Both the position numbers and the translations under genes were made by a program. 64,000 nt of DNA from Telluria mixta. Its GTDB lineage: Bacteria > Pseudomonadota > Gammaproteobacteria > Burkholderiales > Burkholderiaceae_D. Positions 1-9,841 of this stretch are shown piece after piece. Under the pieces are notes generated by a model. That model did no database searches. It had not been told where the DNA came from and saw only the letters and a list, made by a program, of their open reading frames with translations. The stretch spans positions 7,130,001 through 7,194,000 of the forward strand of contig NZ_CP119520.1 in the NCBI RefSeq assembly GCF_029223865.1. The letters are read 5' to 3'. How positions within the stretch are numbered: position 1 is the stretch's first letter; every line of letters starts with the position of its first letter.

Positions 1-442
1 CTCGCCGCCACTTGGAACGCCGCGCTCGCCCAGCGCGTCGCCGACACCGTCGGTACCGAATTCCGCGCGAAGTACCTGGAAACCGTGCACCCCGACGGCG
101 GCTCCGACCTGTACCGCGGCCTCACGGTGTGGTCGCCGAACGTGAACATCTTCCGCGATCCGCGCTGGGGGCGCGGCCAGGAGACCTATGGCGAAGACCC
201 GTACCTGACGGCGCGCCTGGGCGTGGCCTACATCCGTGGCCTGCAAGGCGCGGATCCGGGCGAGAAGCGCCGGCTGACGTTCGACTTGGATGGCAAGGCC
301 CTGAGCACGGTCGACGCGGCCGGCAAGCGCAGCGTCGGGCCGGGCCACCGTGTGGATCGGCGGCGGCCAACCCGGTCCGCAAACGGCCGGCGTCACCCTG
401 GACGTGAACGTGAAGGGCCGCCGCAGCCTGCCGTCGTTCTGA
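1..442 (+). pseudogene. GH3 beta-xylosidase/beta-glucosidase remnant, internally deleted and frameshifted
   Basis: The gene enters from the left edge. Frame 1 encodes typical N-terminal GH3 sequence: SPNVNIFRDPRWGRGQETYG, then GEDPYLTARLG and YIRGLQG. At about 250-265 it jumps directly to sequence typical of the C-terminal fibronectin-III-like domain (RRLTFDLDGKALSTVDAAGK). Several hundred residues of the family, including the region that carries the catalytic Asp, are therefore missing. At about 346 a +1 frame change is needed to continue into TVWIGGGQPG and end LPSF at the stop at 440-442. Both lesions argue for a dead gene, although an assembly error at the deletion is possible. It sits tail to tail with the GH51 gene. 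Confidence 0.75.
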
Positions 443-448
443 CGCGCG

Positions 449-2002
449 TTACTCCTGCACGGCGACGACCACGGCGGACTTCGCCGGCAGGGACAGCACC
501 AGCCTGCCGTCCCGGGCCGCGGCCTGGAACGGCGCCGGCCGGACGGCATCCGGTGCGGCGAACGTGTTGTGGGCGTCCATCGCGGCCGCCGTCAACACGG
601 AACCCGTCGCCCCGCGCGCGGCCGTGCCGCTCACGTCGACTGTGACGTCGGCCGTCTCGTGCGGGTTCGTGTTGACGAGCGCGAGATAGAGCTTGCCGTC
701 CTTGCCGCGCGCCGCCGATGCGCTGACGGCCGGTATCGCGTCGGCGCCGAACGTGTACAGCGGATTGTGCGCCAGCGTCACCGGCACCGACACCGCATCC
801 TGGAACGGCACGTACATCCTGAAGACGTGGCAGGTGGGCGTCAGCATCATCTTCGCGCCGTCCGTGCGGACCATCGCCTGCAGCACGTTCACCATCTGCG
901 CGATGCTCGTCATGCGCACGCGGTCCGCATGGGCGTGGAAGATGTTGAAGTTCAGGGCCGCCACCAGCGCGTCGCGCAGTGTGTTCTGCTGCTGGAGGAA
1001 GCCCGCCCGGCTGCCCTCCTCGGCGTCGTACCACGTGCCCCATTCGTCGACGGCGAACATGAGCTTCTTCTGCGGGTCGTGCGCGTCCAGCTTCGCGACG
1101 TTGGCGGCGATGAACCCTTCCATCCGCCGCGTCTCGCCCAGCGTATGGATCCAGCGGCTTTCGTCGAAGCCGGTCGCGCCATATTTGCCGTTCGTGTCCG
1201 CGCCGGGCGACGTGTAAAAGTGGAACGAGATGCCGTGCGCGCGCACGCCCCAACCGTGGATATGCTGGCTCAGGTACTCGGTCCAGCCCGTGTCCTCGTC
1301 ATGGCCGCCTGCGGCGATGAATTGCGTGTCGTTGCCGCCGCCGGGATGCAGGAAGGTCGCGTAGCGGCGGTAGGCGTCGGCGTACTGCTCCGGCCGCATA
1401 TTGCCGCCGCAGCCCCAGGCCTCGTTACCGATGCCGAAGAACGCGACCTTGTACGGCGCCGGATGGCCGTTGCGGGCGCGCAGCCGCGCAAGGCTCGACG
1501 TGCCGTCCGCCGTCAGGTACTCGACCCATTCCGCCATCTCCTGCACGGTGCCGGTACCGAGGTTGCCGTTGACGTAGGCGGCGGCGCCCAGCTGCTCGAC
1601 GAGGTCGAAGAACTCGTGCGTGCCGACCGCGTTGTCCTCGTCGACGCCGCCCCAGTTCGTGTTGATGCGCACGGGCCGCTGCGCGCGCGGACCGATGCCA
1701 TCGCGCCAGTGGTACTGGTCGGCGAAGCAGCCGCCGGGCCAGCGCACGAGCGGAACGTGCAATGCCTTCAGCGCGGCCACGACGTCGTTGCGCCAGCCGC
1801 GCGTGTTGGGTATCTTCGAGTCGGGACCGACCCACAGGCCGCCGTAGATGCCGGTGCCGAGGTGCTCGGCGAACTGGCCGTAGACGTAGCGGCTGATGAC
1901 GGGACCGGGCTTGCCCGCGTCGATCGTGACGCCGACCTGCGCGGCGGCGAAGGTGGACGCGGAAATACAGGCTGCGAGCGCACAGAGACGAAGCGTGTTC
2001 AT
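449..2002 (-). CDS. Secreted GH51 alpha-L-arabinofuranosidase
   Basis: The product is a 517-residue enzyme expected to release terminal arabinofuranose from arabinoxylan or arabinan. A signal peptide ends near residue 21 (TFAAAQ), so it acts in the periplasm or outside the cell. The GH51 acid/base Glu is E194 in GIGNEAWGCGG and the nucleophile is E320 in AVDEWGTWYD. RWPGGCFAD near residue 88 is another family hallmark. The last part forms the usual C-terminal beta domain. Its start lies 16 bases after the stop of the GH35 gene on the same strand, so they are probably co-transcribed and act on the same hemicellulose. Confidence 0.93.
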   Translation of the reverse strand: MNTLRLCALAACISASTFAAAQVGVTIDAGKPGPVISRYVYGQFAEHLGTGIYGGLWVGPDSKIPNTRGWRNDVVAALKALHVPLVRWPGGCFADQYHWRDGIGPRAQRPVRINTNWGGVDEDNAVGTHEFFDLVEQLGAAAYVNGNLGTGTVQEMAEWVEYLTADGTSSLARLRARNGHPAPYKVAFFGIGNEAWGCGGNMRPEQYADAYRRYATFLHPGGGNDTQFIAAGGHDEDTGWTEYLSQHIHGWGVRAHGISFHFYTSPGADTNGKYGATGFDESRWIHTLGETRRMEGFIAANVAKLDAHDPQKKLMFAVDEWGTWYDAEEGSRAGFLQQQNTLRDALVAALNFNIFHAHADRVRMTSIAQMVNVLQAMVRTDGAKMMLTPTCHVFRMYVPFQDAVSVPVTLAHNPLYTFGADAIPAVSASAARGKDGKLYLALVNTNPHETADVTVDVSGTAARGATGSVLTAAAMDAHNTFAAPDAVRPAPFQAAARDGRLVLSLPAKSAVVVAVQE

Positions 2003-2018
2003 GCAAGGATCTCCGTTC

Positions 2019-3674
2019 TCAATACGTGCGCAGCCGGATCTTCAGGATCGTGGGCTGCGTGGGCAGGTTCAGTCCGTGGTCGACCTGGTCGCCGTTCCAG
2101 TTGCGCTCCATCTGCCAGCGCCCCTGCGCGTCGAACCGACCCTCCTCGACGCGCGCGAACATGAAGCGCTTGCCGTCGTTCGCGCCGGTGGGCCAGAATT
2201 GCAGGCGGACGTGCTGTCCGATCACGATGAACTCGTCGTCGCCGATCCGGGCGAACGCCGCGCCCCCGTTCGGGGCCGTGGTGCCGGGCGGATAGTCTTC
2301 CTCTTTGGCGTCCGCGCCCATCGTGCCGAACTGCCACTCGCGGAACGAGGCGGTGACGCCCCAGTCCTTCAGCGCGCGCGACTGCGGCTTGCGGTCGTCG
2401 CCTTCCGCGATGCCGGCCGTGCGCCCTTCCAGCGCCCATTGTCCCCACTGCCGCGCCAGCGGCGCGAATGCGGCATAGATGGTCCCGAACGGCTCGACCA
2501 TGGTCTTGTCCGTGCGCTTCGAGCCCAGCGGATAATTGCTGTAGTCCGCATAGTCGATGCCGAACGGCGCCACGCCGATCGCGCCGCTGCCCAGGATCCG
2601 GTAGACATAGCGCGCATACGCGGCCGCGTTGCCCATCTCCGGCACGAACAGCGCGTTGTCCGGACGCTGGAACTTGTCCAGCGTCGCCACCACGCTGGCC
2701 GATTGCGGCGCGTACAGGTCGGGGCCGGCGATGTCGATGTGTGGGGCGGCGGCCTTGTAGATGTCGATCACGTCGTACGTCGGACCGCCGCTCGCGAAAT
2801 TGCCCTTCCACGGCGCCAGCGGTTCGAGCGGATCGCGCAGCGCATTGTTGACGAACATCGGCAGGTCGTACACGGCGCGTCCCGCCTTCGCGATGTCCTC
2901 GATGTAGCTGGCCACGGCCCAGGCGTGGAAGTACTCGTCGGCATACGGGCCGTAGACCTCGGACCACGTGCCGTTGGCCGCACCGGGCACCGGCGGCTTC
3001 TTGCGCGCGAGGACGGCCGCCGGCACCGGCTGGCGGAACGCCGCCTCGCCCCGCGGTCCGAAATCGCGCACGGTGCCGTAGGTGCCGACCTCGTTCTCGA
3101 CCTGCACCATGATCACGGTGCGCTGCGCTTCGTCGATCTGCTTCAGGTGGCGCATCAGGGCCACGAACGCCTTCCTGTCGGCCGCCAGGGTCTGCTCGCC
3201 CAGCGGCGACAGGCAGTAGCTGGCCTTGCCGTCGCGGCCGAGCATGCGGGGGAAACGGCCGTCGTCGAACTTGACCCATTCCGGCGTGTACGCGGGCCCC
3301 GTGTTCTTCCAGGTGCCGAACCACAGCAGCACGAGGCGCACGCCGTTGCGGCGCGCCTCGGCCACGAGCGTATCGACATAGCCGAAATCGAACTTGCCCT
3401 CGACGGGCTCGATCTGTTCCCAGGCCACGGGGATCTCGAGCGTGTTGGCATGGGCATCCTTGACGGCGGCCCAGACCTTGGGCAGCGCGCCCGGGTAATT
3501 GCTGGAATTGTGGGCCTGTACGCCCAGCATGGTGAACGGCTTGCCGTCGACCAGCAGCGCATAGCGGCCGTCGTGCTGGACGAGGCGCGGGATCGGCGTG
3601 GCGGCCAGTGCGCAGGTGGAAGTCAAGGCGAGAGCGCATGCCGCGGCGAGCAGGCGATTGGAGATTTTATTCAT
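2019..3674 (-). CDS. Secreted GH35-type beta-galactosidase with DUF5597-like C-terminus
   Basis: This 551-residue protein has a signal peptide cut near residue 24 (CALAATPIP). The TIM barrel fits the GH35 family. E195 in QVENEVGTYG is the likely acid/base and E346 in FVPEMGN the likely nucleophile. The C-terminal third resembles the DUF5597 extension of bacterial GH35 proteins found in plant-polysaccharide loci. It probably removes terminal galactose, or a related sugar, from hemicellulose side chains. The gene sits between the TonB receptor and GH51 on one strand, and a strong hairpin separates it from the receptor gene. Substrate identity is inferred from context. Confidence 0.85.
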   Translation of the reverse strand: MNKISNRLLAAACALALTSTCALAATPIPRLVQHDGRYALLVDGKPFTMLGVQAHNSSNYPGALPKVWAAVKDAHANTLEIPVAWEQIEPVEGKFDFGYVDTLVAEARRNGVRLVLLWFGTWKNTGPAYTPEWVKFDDGRFPRMLGRDGKASYCLSPLGEQTLAADRKAFVALMRHLKQIDEAQRTVIMVQVENEVGTYGTVRDFGPRGEAAFRQPVPAAVLARKKPPVPGAANGTWSEVYGPYADEYFHAWAVASYIEDIAKAGRAVYDLPMFVNNALRDPLEPLAPWKGNFASGGPTYDVIDIYKAAAPHIDIAGPDLYAPQSASVVATLDKFQRPDNALFVPEMGNAAAYARYVYRILGSGAIGVAPFGIDYADYSNYPLGSKRTDKTMVEPFGTIYAAFAPLARQWGQWALEGRTAGIAEGDDRKPQSRALKDWGVTASFREWQFGTMGADAKEEDYPPGTTAPNGGAAFARIGDDEFIVIGQHVRLQFWPTGANDGKRFMFARVEEGRFDAQGRWQMERNWNGDQVDHGLNLPTQPTILKIRLRTY

Positions 3675-3701
3675 ACGTGGATCAATCGGGGTGAATGAAA
3701 T

Positions 3702-3735
3702 GGCCTCCCGCGACCGGCGAAGGTCGCGGGAGGCC
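3702..3735 (-). terminator. Strong intercistronic hairpin after the TonB receptor gene
   Basis: There is a perfect 14-bp stem, GGCCTCCCGCGACC at 3702-3715 with its complement at 3722-3735, and a 6-base loop. It lies between the receptor stop (3755) and the GH35 start (3674). The minus-strand tail (ATTTCATT) is only weakly U-rich. It may be a partial terminator or a 3' stabilising structure that makes receptor mRNA more abundant than the downstream enzymes. Confidence 0.7.
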
Positions 3736-3754
3736 TGTTCCGCAGCGGAGGTGC

Positions 3755-6700
3755 TTAGAACGTGTAGTTCATCTGGGCGCTGAAGGTGCGGCCCGTGTAG
3801 AAGGCGTTGTGCAGTTTCATGCCGACCTGCTGCTGCATGTACTGCCGGTAGACCTGGTTCGTCAGGTTACCCACCTGGCCGCCCAGGCGCAGGTTGTCCG
3901 TGAACTTGTACTGGAAGCCCAGGTCGAGCTGGCCGTACGCGCCCCCCAGGTCGGCAGGCCGTAGTTGACCGAGTAGCCCTTGCCGTAGTTCGGGCTGTCC
4001 GGGTTGCGGTCGATGCCATCGTTGCCGGCCGTGCCCCACGAGTTGGTCGACTGCAGGTACTTCGAGCGCCAGCTGTACGCCAGGCGCAGCGACACCGCGT
4101 CCTTGTCGTACAACAGCGCCAGGTTATACGAGTTCTTCGACAGGCCCACCAGCGGCATGTCGCCGAATACCCTGCCGTCCGTGTCGCAACCCTGCAGGTT
4201 GCGGACCATGTTGGCCATCAGCGTGTCCTTCGGCGTGCACCAGGTGCCGTTGACCGGGTTGTGGTACGTCGTGCTGCTGTCGATGTACGTGAAGTTGCTC
4301 GACACCCCGAGGCCCGAGAACAGGCCGGGCAGCTTGTCGAAATAGGTCTGGAAGCCCGCCTCGACGCCGCTGACGCGGGCGTCCATGCCGTTCACGGGAC
4401 CGGTGACCATGAAGTCGTGCGTCGTTCCGGCGACGTCCTTCAGCGGATAGACCGTCGTCTGCGCGATGATGACGTCCTTGAGCCGCTTGTTGAACACACC
4501 GAACGTCGCCGAGCTGGCGCGGCCGAAGTAGTACTCGGCCGTCAGGTCGAGGTTGGTGGCCATGACCGGACGGAGCGACGTATTGCCGCGCAGCTGGCCG
4601 TTATACGCAATGGAGTCGACCACCGGCTTCTGGTTGTCGCCGGGCGGCGTGTGCGTCTTGATGTCCATGCCCAGCGTCGTGTAGGCCTGCAGCAGGTAGA
4701 AGTCCGGACGCGACATGCCCTTCGACAGCCCGAGGCGGAACTGCAGCTCGTCGCTGGCCTTCAGGCGCAGGTTCAGGCTCGGCAGCACGCGCGTGTAGGT
4801 GCTCTCGAAGGTCTGTTTCTCCGATTGCGCCGGAATGTCCGGCACGCCCGGCAGCAGCGGCTTGTTGGGCGGCGTGAACAGCGTGTAGCCGATCGACGTC
4901 GGATTGGTCCGCACGACGCGCACGCCGACCGTGCCGTCGATGGGATACACCAGCTTGTCGAACGCGAAGCGCAGCTGGGCATAGGCCGCCTGCGTGCGTT
5001 CGTGCTGGTCGTTCAGGCCGATCGCATCGCCGAACTTCGGCGGCTTGTAGCTGCAGTCGTTATTACGGCCGGTGGCATTGGCTTCGTTGCACAGGGTCGT
5101 GTAGTAGTCGTGCAACTTGTTGACGGCATCGACCGAGTTGGCCAGCGAGGCGTCGGGCACGATCACCGGTGCCGGCGACGCCGCGGAACCACCGAAGAAG
5201 TTCTTGAACTGGTGCAGGCCGAAGCCCTTGGCGAAGCGCGGGTCGCCCAGGCCGGCGAATTGCGCCAGCGGCTGCCACGACTGGTTGCCGACCGCCCATC
5301 CCTGCGAGATCTGGACCCACTCGGAATCGTGGGTCGACTGCGTCACGGCCGAGCGGTCGGTCACGCGCACGCCGAAGCGCAGGTCGTTGAGGATCGGATG
5401 GTCGAACGTGTACTTGGCGTCCAGGCGCGCCGTGTTCATCTGCGCCTTCGCCACGTCATGGTGCACCTGGGTGAAGCCCCAGTAGTAGTGCGACGGATCG
5501 GCCAGGTAGGCCCGCGACGCCGGGTCGAACGAAATCGTCGGCATGCCGCCGCGCAGGTCGACCGTCTGGCCGGGCACCCAGCCGCCCAGGCCGACCGTGT
5601 TGTCGTAGCCGTCCGTCGTGGCCTGCACGTGCTGCAGGTCGGCCTTGAAGGTCCACGCCTCGCTGGCGCGCCACGTGCCCGACCAGGACACGTCGCGCGT
5701 GTCGGACGTGCGGCCGCTCGCGCGCGCATCGGTGCCGAAGCCGAGGCCCGTGCCGAAGCCCGGACCGCTGTTGGTCGTGTCGTGCAGCGTGCCGGTCAGC
5801 AGCGCGCCGTTGGCGTCGTACGTGGCGCCCGGATCCAGCGACAGGGTGGCCGGGTTCGTGCCGCCGAAGTAGGAATGCTCGTCCGAGTGCTGCTTGTAGC
5901 GCGAACGCAGGAAGGTCACGTACGAACTGAAATCGCCCTTCTTCCACTGCAGCGCGCCGTACAGGCCGTCGCGGGTGCGGTCGAAGGTGTTCTGTCCCCA
6001 GCTCGCGGACGGGGTGACCCAGACGCGCTTGCCGGGCACGAGGTCGTCGCGCGAGCTGTACGGGGCGATCGACAGGCTGTCGCTCTGGTTCGCGATCTTC
6101 GAGTGCGCGAGGTCGATCAGCACGCCGACCTGGCCGAACTGCGTGTCCCAGCGGTCCGAGTACAGGCCGGACACGGACGGCGGCGCGGTCTTCTGGCGCA
6201 GCGACGAGCGCGACACTTCGGTCGACAGCGACACCTTGCGGCCCTTCGAATCGAACGGCAGCGCGGTGCGCAGGTTCACCAGGCCGCCGATGCCGCCTTC
6301 GATCTGCTCGGCGGACGGGTTCTTGTACACGTCCACGCCGGCCATCAGCTCGGGCGGCACGTCCTCGAAGCTCAGCGCGCGGCCGCCGTTGGCGGAGAAG
6401 GCGTCGCGGCCGTTGAATTCGGAGCGGACCTGGCCCGCGCCCAGGCCGCGGATCGACACGCCCGTGCCTTCCGCCGCGTAGTGGTTGACGCTGTCGCCCA
6501 CGCCCTGCTGCGGGTCGACGCGGTTCATCGTCCGGTCGATGCTCACGCCGACCACGCGCTGCAGCACTTCCGTCACCGACTTGTCCGGCAGCTTGCCGAT
6601 GTCGTCGGCGACGATCGAGTCGACGATTTCGTCCGCGTTCTTCTTGATGTTCTGCGCCGATTCGAGCGCCGCGCGCTGGCCGTACACGACCACGGTAGTC

Positions 6701-6789
6701 GGTTCGGTCTGCGCCAGCGCGGCGCCGCTCGCCATCAGCGCGAGCTGCGCGACGCCGATGGCGATCGCTGTTTTCCTGGTATTCTTCAC
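3755..6789 (-). pseudogene. TonB-dependent receptor (TonB-Xanth-Caul type), frameshifted near the C-terminus
   Basis: This is an outer-membrane receptor for an oligosaccharide, by family and context. The GTG at 6789 gives a good signal peptide (KNTRKTAIAIG through GAALAQ) with GGAG upstream. The longer ATG at 6828 lacks a ribosome site. A TonB-box-like TTVVVYG follows the signal peptide, then a plug domain (DEIVDSIVADDIGKLPDKSV) and a long beta barrel. The reading frame is lost near 3942-3947, a run of six C. The true C-terminus, ending GRTFSAQMNYTF with the terminal Phe expected of an outer-membrane protein, lies in another frame and stops at 3755. One base gained or lost there, real or from sequencing, explains the break. 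Confidence 0.85.
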
Positions 6790-7110
6790 CTTGTCAAGTC
6801 TCCGTGTTGTCTTGGATGTCGTCGCCATCGAGCATGTGCGGCGATCCGTTTCATTCTGATTGCCGCACCAGGCCGCAGCAATTTCGAAATCCCTCAAACG
6901 GCCAACGAAAACAAGGCGCGCTTCGGCACGGGCGAAAAAAATGGGACGGCCAAAGCCGCCCCTAACCCACTTGAACGCGGGAGGAGATGATGCCGCGCAT
7001 CGATCGGGGAACGATGCGCGAGCCACCGATGTCATTCTACGAAGCGCCACCGGGCGTCGCCAGAACGAAATTCCTCAATCTGCTGGTGAAAATCCGTGGG
7101 TGCGGGAGCG

Positions 7111-8283
7111 TTACGGCCCGGCGGATTCCGGTGCGCTGTCGCGCAGCTTGCGGAAGGTCTTGGGCGTGCAGCCGTATTCTTCCTTGAAGAGCTTGTTGAA
7201 GTAGGAAACGTTCCGGTAGCCCACGGCATACGCGATTTCCGCCACGCTCGTGTCTTCCTTCGCGCCCAGCAGGCGCGCCGCCTCGGTCAGCCTGAGCTTG
7301 TTCAGGTACGTGGAAAACGTGAAGCCCAGCTCCGCCTTGAGGATCTCGTTGATCTTGTTGCGGCCGATGCCGAGCGCGTTCACCGTGGTCTCGACATCCA
7401 GTTCCGGATTGACGTATTCCGTCGCCATGAAGCGCAGGATGGCGCTCTGCTCCTTGTCGCGGTGCAGGTCCTGGGACAACTGCTGGTAGGCGACCAGCGG
7501 AATGTCGCGCCGCATCTTGTCCTTCACTTCCGCCAGCAATGCCTGGGTATGCCGGCGGAAGAACCACAGGCCATAACCGGGCCAGGCGACAAGCATGAAT
7601 GCCGCGAACAGGACGAGGTAGCGCATGTCGCGCCCGGTCAGGGTCAGGTTCCTGACCTGGACTGTCGAGGGCACGCCGTAGGGACTCTGGAACGTGCTGC
7701 CGAACGACAGCTTGGCGATCCTGGTCAACGTGTGTTCCTGGCGCGCGAGGTTCAGCTTGTGCGTGTCGAACCACCACTGGTCGGTCCGGAGACGCGCCAG
7801 GTCGAGCTCGACGTGTTCGCCGTTCCCGTTGCAGAAAAAGTAGGTGTAGGGAGCGCGATACGTATCGAACCGGCCGGGAACCGATACCTGGTCCTCGAAC
7901 ATCACGAGACCGAACGCCAGCGTGTTGGCCGGCATGCATTTGACGTCGAACTCCACGGCGCTGTAGCGGGACAGGTCGACGTGCGCGAACTTGCCAGCGC
8001 GGTCGCGGAACGCCAGTTCCGCATGGACGAACGGGTAGTCCGTCGCCTTGACGGACGTGAACTCGAATGTCAACGTGGCGGTGTCGTCGATCATCCTGGC
8101 CGTCGAACGCCCGCCCACCGCCGAGTCGGCCATGATCTCGCCGCGCCACGGCAGGCCGCTGTCCGCGGCGGGCAGCAGCGGCAACCGGACATAGGTGCTG
8201 CGGACACAGGCATAACCGATGAGAACGCTCGCCACGACAAGCCCCAGCAGGCCGGCGAGCGCCTTGTTGTAGAAACTCTGCAT
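7111..8283 (-). CDS. Membrane-anchored AraC-family transcriptional regulator with external sensor domain
   Basis: The 390-residue product has a transmembrane helix at about residues 8-26 and a predicted external beta-rich domain of about 190 residues. A second helix follows near 222-242 (LVLFAAFMLVAWPGYGLWFF), then a linker and a C-terminal AraC HTH domain (VAEIAYAVGYRNVSYFNKLF, then FKEEYGCTPKTFRK). Such one-component regulators sense sugars outside the inner membrane and act on nearby glycan genes. The gene lies upstream of, and on the same strand as, the TonB receptor. Regulation of the receptor-GH35-GH51 unit is inferred. Confidence 0.82.
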   Translation of the reverse strand: MQSFYNKALAGLLGLVVASVLIGYACVRSTYVRLPLLPAADSGLPWRGEIMADSAVGGRSTARMIDDTATLTFEFTSVKATDYPFVHAELAFRDRAGKFAHVDLSRYSAVEFDVKCMPANTLAFGLVMFEDQVSVPGRFDTYRAPYTYFFCNGNGEHVELDLARLRTDQWWFDTHKLNLARQEHTLTRIAKLSFGSTFQSPYGVPSTVQVRNLTLTGRDMRYLVLFAAFMLVAWPGYGLWFFRRHTQALLAEVKDKMRRDIPLVAYQQLSQDLHRDKEQSAILRFMATEYVNPELDVETTVNALGIGRNKINEILKAELGFTFSTYLNKLRLTEAARLLGAKEDTSVAEIAYAVGYRNVSYFNKLFKEEYGCTPKTFRKLRDSAPESAGP

Positions 8284-8405
8284 TACCCTGCTGCCACCTC
8301 GACAAAGATATGCTTGGCGGCGCCATTGCGGCGCCGGGGCGGCCGTCGCGCGGCCTCGTCAATATAATGACAGGTCGCGCATGGGTTTGTCGATGGGTGG
8401 CGTAC

Positions 8406-9614
8406 TCAGGTTTGCAGTGCGGCCTCCCCGGCCGTGGCGGCGGTACCGTGCGCCGCGCGCTGCTGGAATTCACGCGGCGAGCAGCCGAGTTCGCGCTTGA
8501 ACACGGCGAACAGGTATTGCATCGACGTGAAGCCGCAACGCAGCGCCACGTCGCCCACGCTGCAGTCGCCGCGCGCCAGCAGCGCGGTCGCGGCATCGAG
8601 CTTGAAGCGCAGGATCTCGTCGTGTACGCTGCAGCCCAGCTCCTGCTGGAAATACGTCTCGAGCGTGGAACGGGAGACGCCGACGTAGGCAGCCACTTGG
8701 TCGCCCTTGATGCCCTGGCAGGCATACTGGCGGATGAAATGCCGGGCGCGCATGACGCGGGGATTCTTGACGGGCTGATGACTGCTGGAGGCCAGCACGT
8801 TGATGCCGGCGGGCGGCACCAGGATGCGCGTGCATTCGAGATACGTTCCCTCAAGCAATTGATGCAGCATCCGGGCCGCCGTGCGGCCGATCTCGGCCGA
8901 TCCCTGGATCACGGAGCTCAGGGGAATACATGACAGCATGCGTGCCAGCGGATCGTTGTCGATGCCGATGATGGCCACTTCCTCCGGCACCGCAATATTA
9001 GCCAACTGACAAGCTTGCAGCAGCTGACGCGCGCGGGCATCGGTGACGGCGACGATCCCGACCGGTTTCGGCAGGCTTTGCAGCCACCGGACCTGCTGCG
9101 CGACGTCTTCCTCCCAGCTGCAGGCGCCGTCCCCGCGGAAGATCTCGACTTCGAAATTGTCGCGCTGCATCAGGGCCCGGAACGACTTTTCGCGTTCGAG
9201 CGCCCATCGATGCCGCGCCCCGTCCGGCAAGGAAAACAGCGCGAACTGGCGCAGGCCCACGTCGATCAGGTGCGTATACGCCAGGTTGACGAGCTTGAAA
9301 TTGTCGGTGGCGACATACGGCACGTCGGTCGGGTAATCGGTCTCGCTGGCGTACGAGCCCCCGACCGCGACCACGGGCACGGGGCTGTCGGCCAGCGCTT
9401 CGGCCACGGCCGGATCGTCGAAGTGGGCGATGATGCCATCACCTTGCCACCGCGCAAGACTCGACAGACGTAAACTAAAATCATCCTCGATGAACAATTC
9501 CCAGGACGTCCGCCGGCTCGACAGGTAGCCGGCGATCCCGCCGATCACCTCGCGGGCGAACGCCTGGTTGGCATCGAATAACAAGGCAATGCGATGTGTT
9601 TTAGGGCACTTCAT
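8406..9614 (-). CDS. xylR: XylR-type regulator (LacI-like sugar-binding domain plus AraC HTH)
   Basis: This 402-residue protein matches the E. coli XylR architecture. The N-terminus is a periplasmic-binding-protein-like ligand domain (RIALLFDANQAFAREVIGGI; VAIIGIDNDPLARMLSCIPL). Residues of about 290-390 form an AraC DNA-binding domain with two HTH segments (VAAYVGVSRSTLETYF and VGDVALRCGFTSMQYLFAVF). XylR proteins activate xylose genes when bound to D-xylose, which fits the arabinoxylan enzymes downstream on the same strand. The ligand is inferred from homology. The 120 bases to the next gene contain only short GGCGCC palindromes that I cannot assign. Confidence 0.85.
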   Translation of the reverse strand: MKCPKTHRIALLFDANQAFAREVIGGIAGYLSSRRTSWELFIEDDFSLRLSSLARWQGDGIIAHFDDPAVAEALADSPVPVVAVGGSYASETDYPTDVPYVATDNFKLVNLAYTHLIDVGLRQFALFSLPDGARHRWALEREKSFRALMQRDNFEVEIFRGDGACSWEEDVAQQVRWLQSLPKPVGIVAVTDARARQLLQACQLANIAVPEEVAIIGIDNDPLARMLSCIPLSSVIQGSAEIGRTAARMLHQLLEGTYLECTRILVPPAGINVLASSSHQPVKNPRVMRARHFIRQYACQGIKGDQVAAYVGVSRSTLETYFQQELGCSVHDEILRFKLDAATALLARGDCSVGDVALRCGFTSMQYLFAVFKRELGCSPREFQQRAAHGTAATAGEAALQT

Positions 9615-9841
9615 TGGCGACAGTCTCCATGTTGCGTCCTGACTGGACGTCTCTTTTCAATCCGACGATGTCCCAAAGTATCTTTTCGGGTTTCCTGTTC
9701 CCTGTAGAATTTTTTTAATCGACTCCTACGAGGATACGAATAGTTGAAGTTTTAAACGCCAAAAGTGTTATTCCAGGGGCGCCAAGCGGCATCGATGCAG
9801 GCTTGCTATCATCGGACTCTTTATATATTGAGGAGGCATCG

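Noticed and set aside
4261..6990. Long plus-strand open frame opposite the TonB receptor
   Set aside because: Shadow frame with low-complexity Arg/Val/Gln content and no family features.
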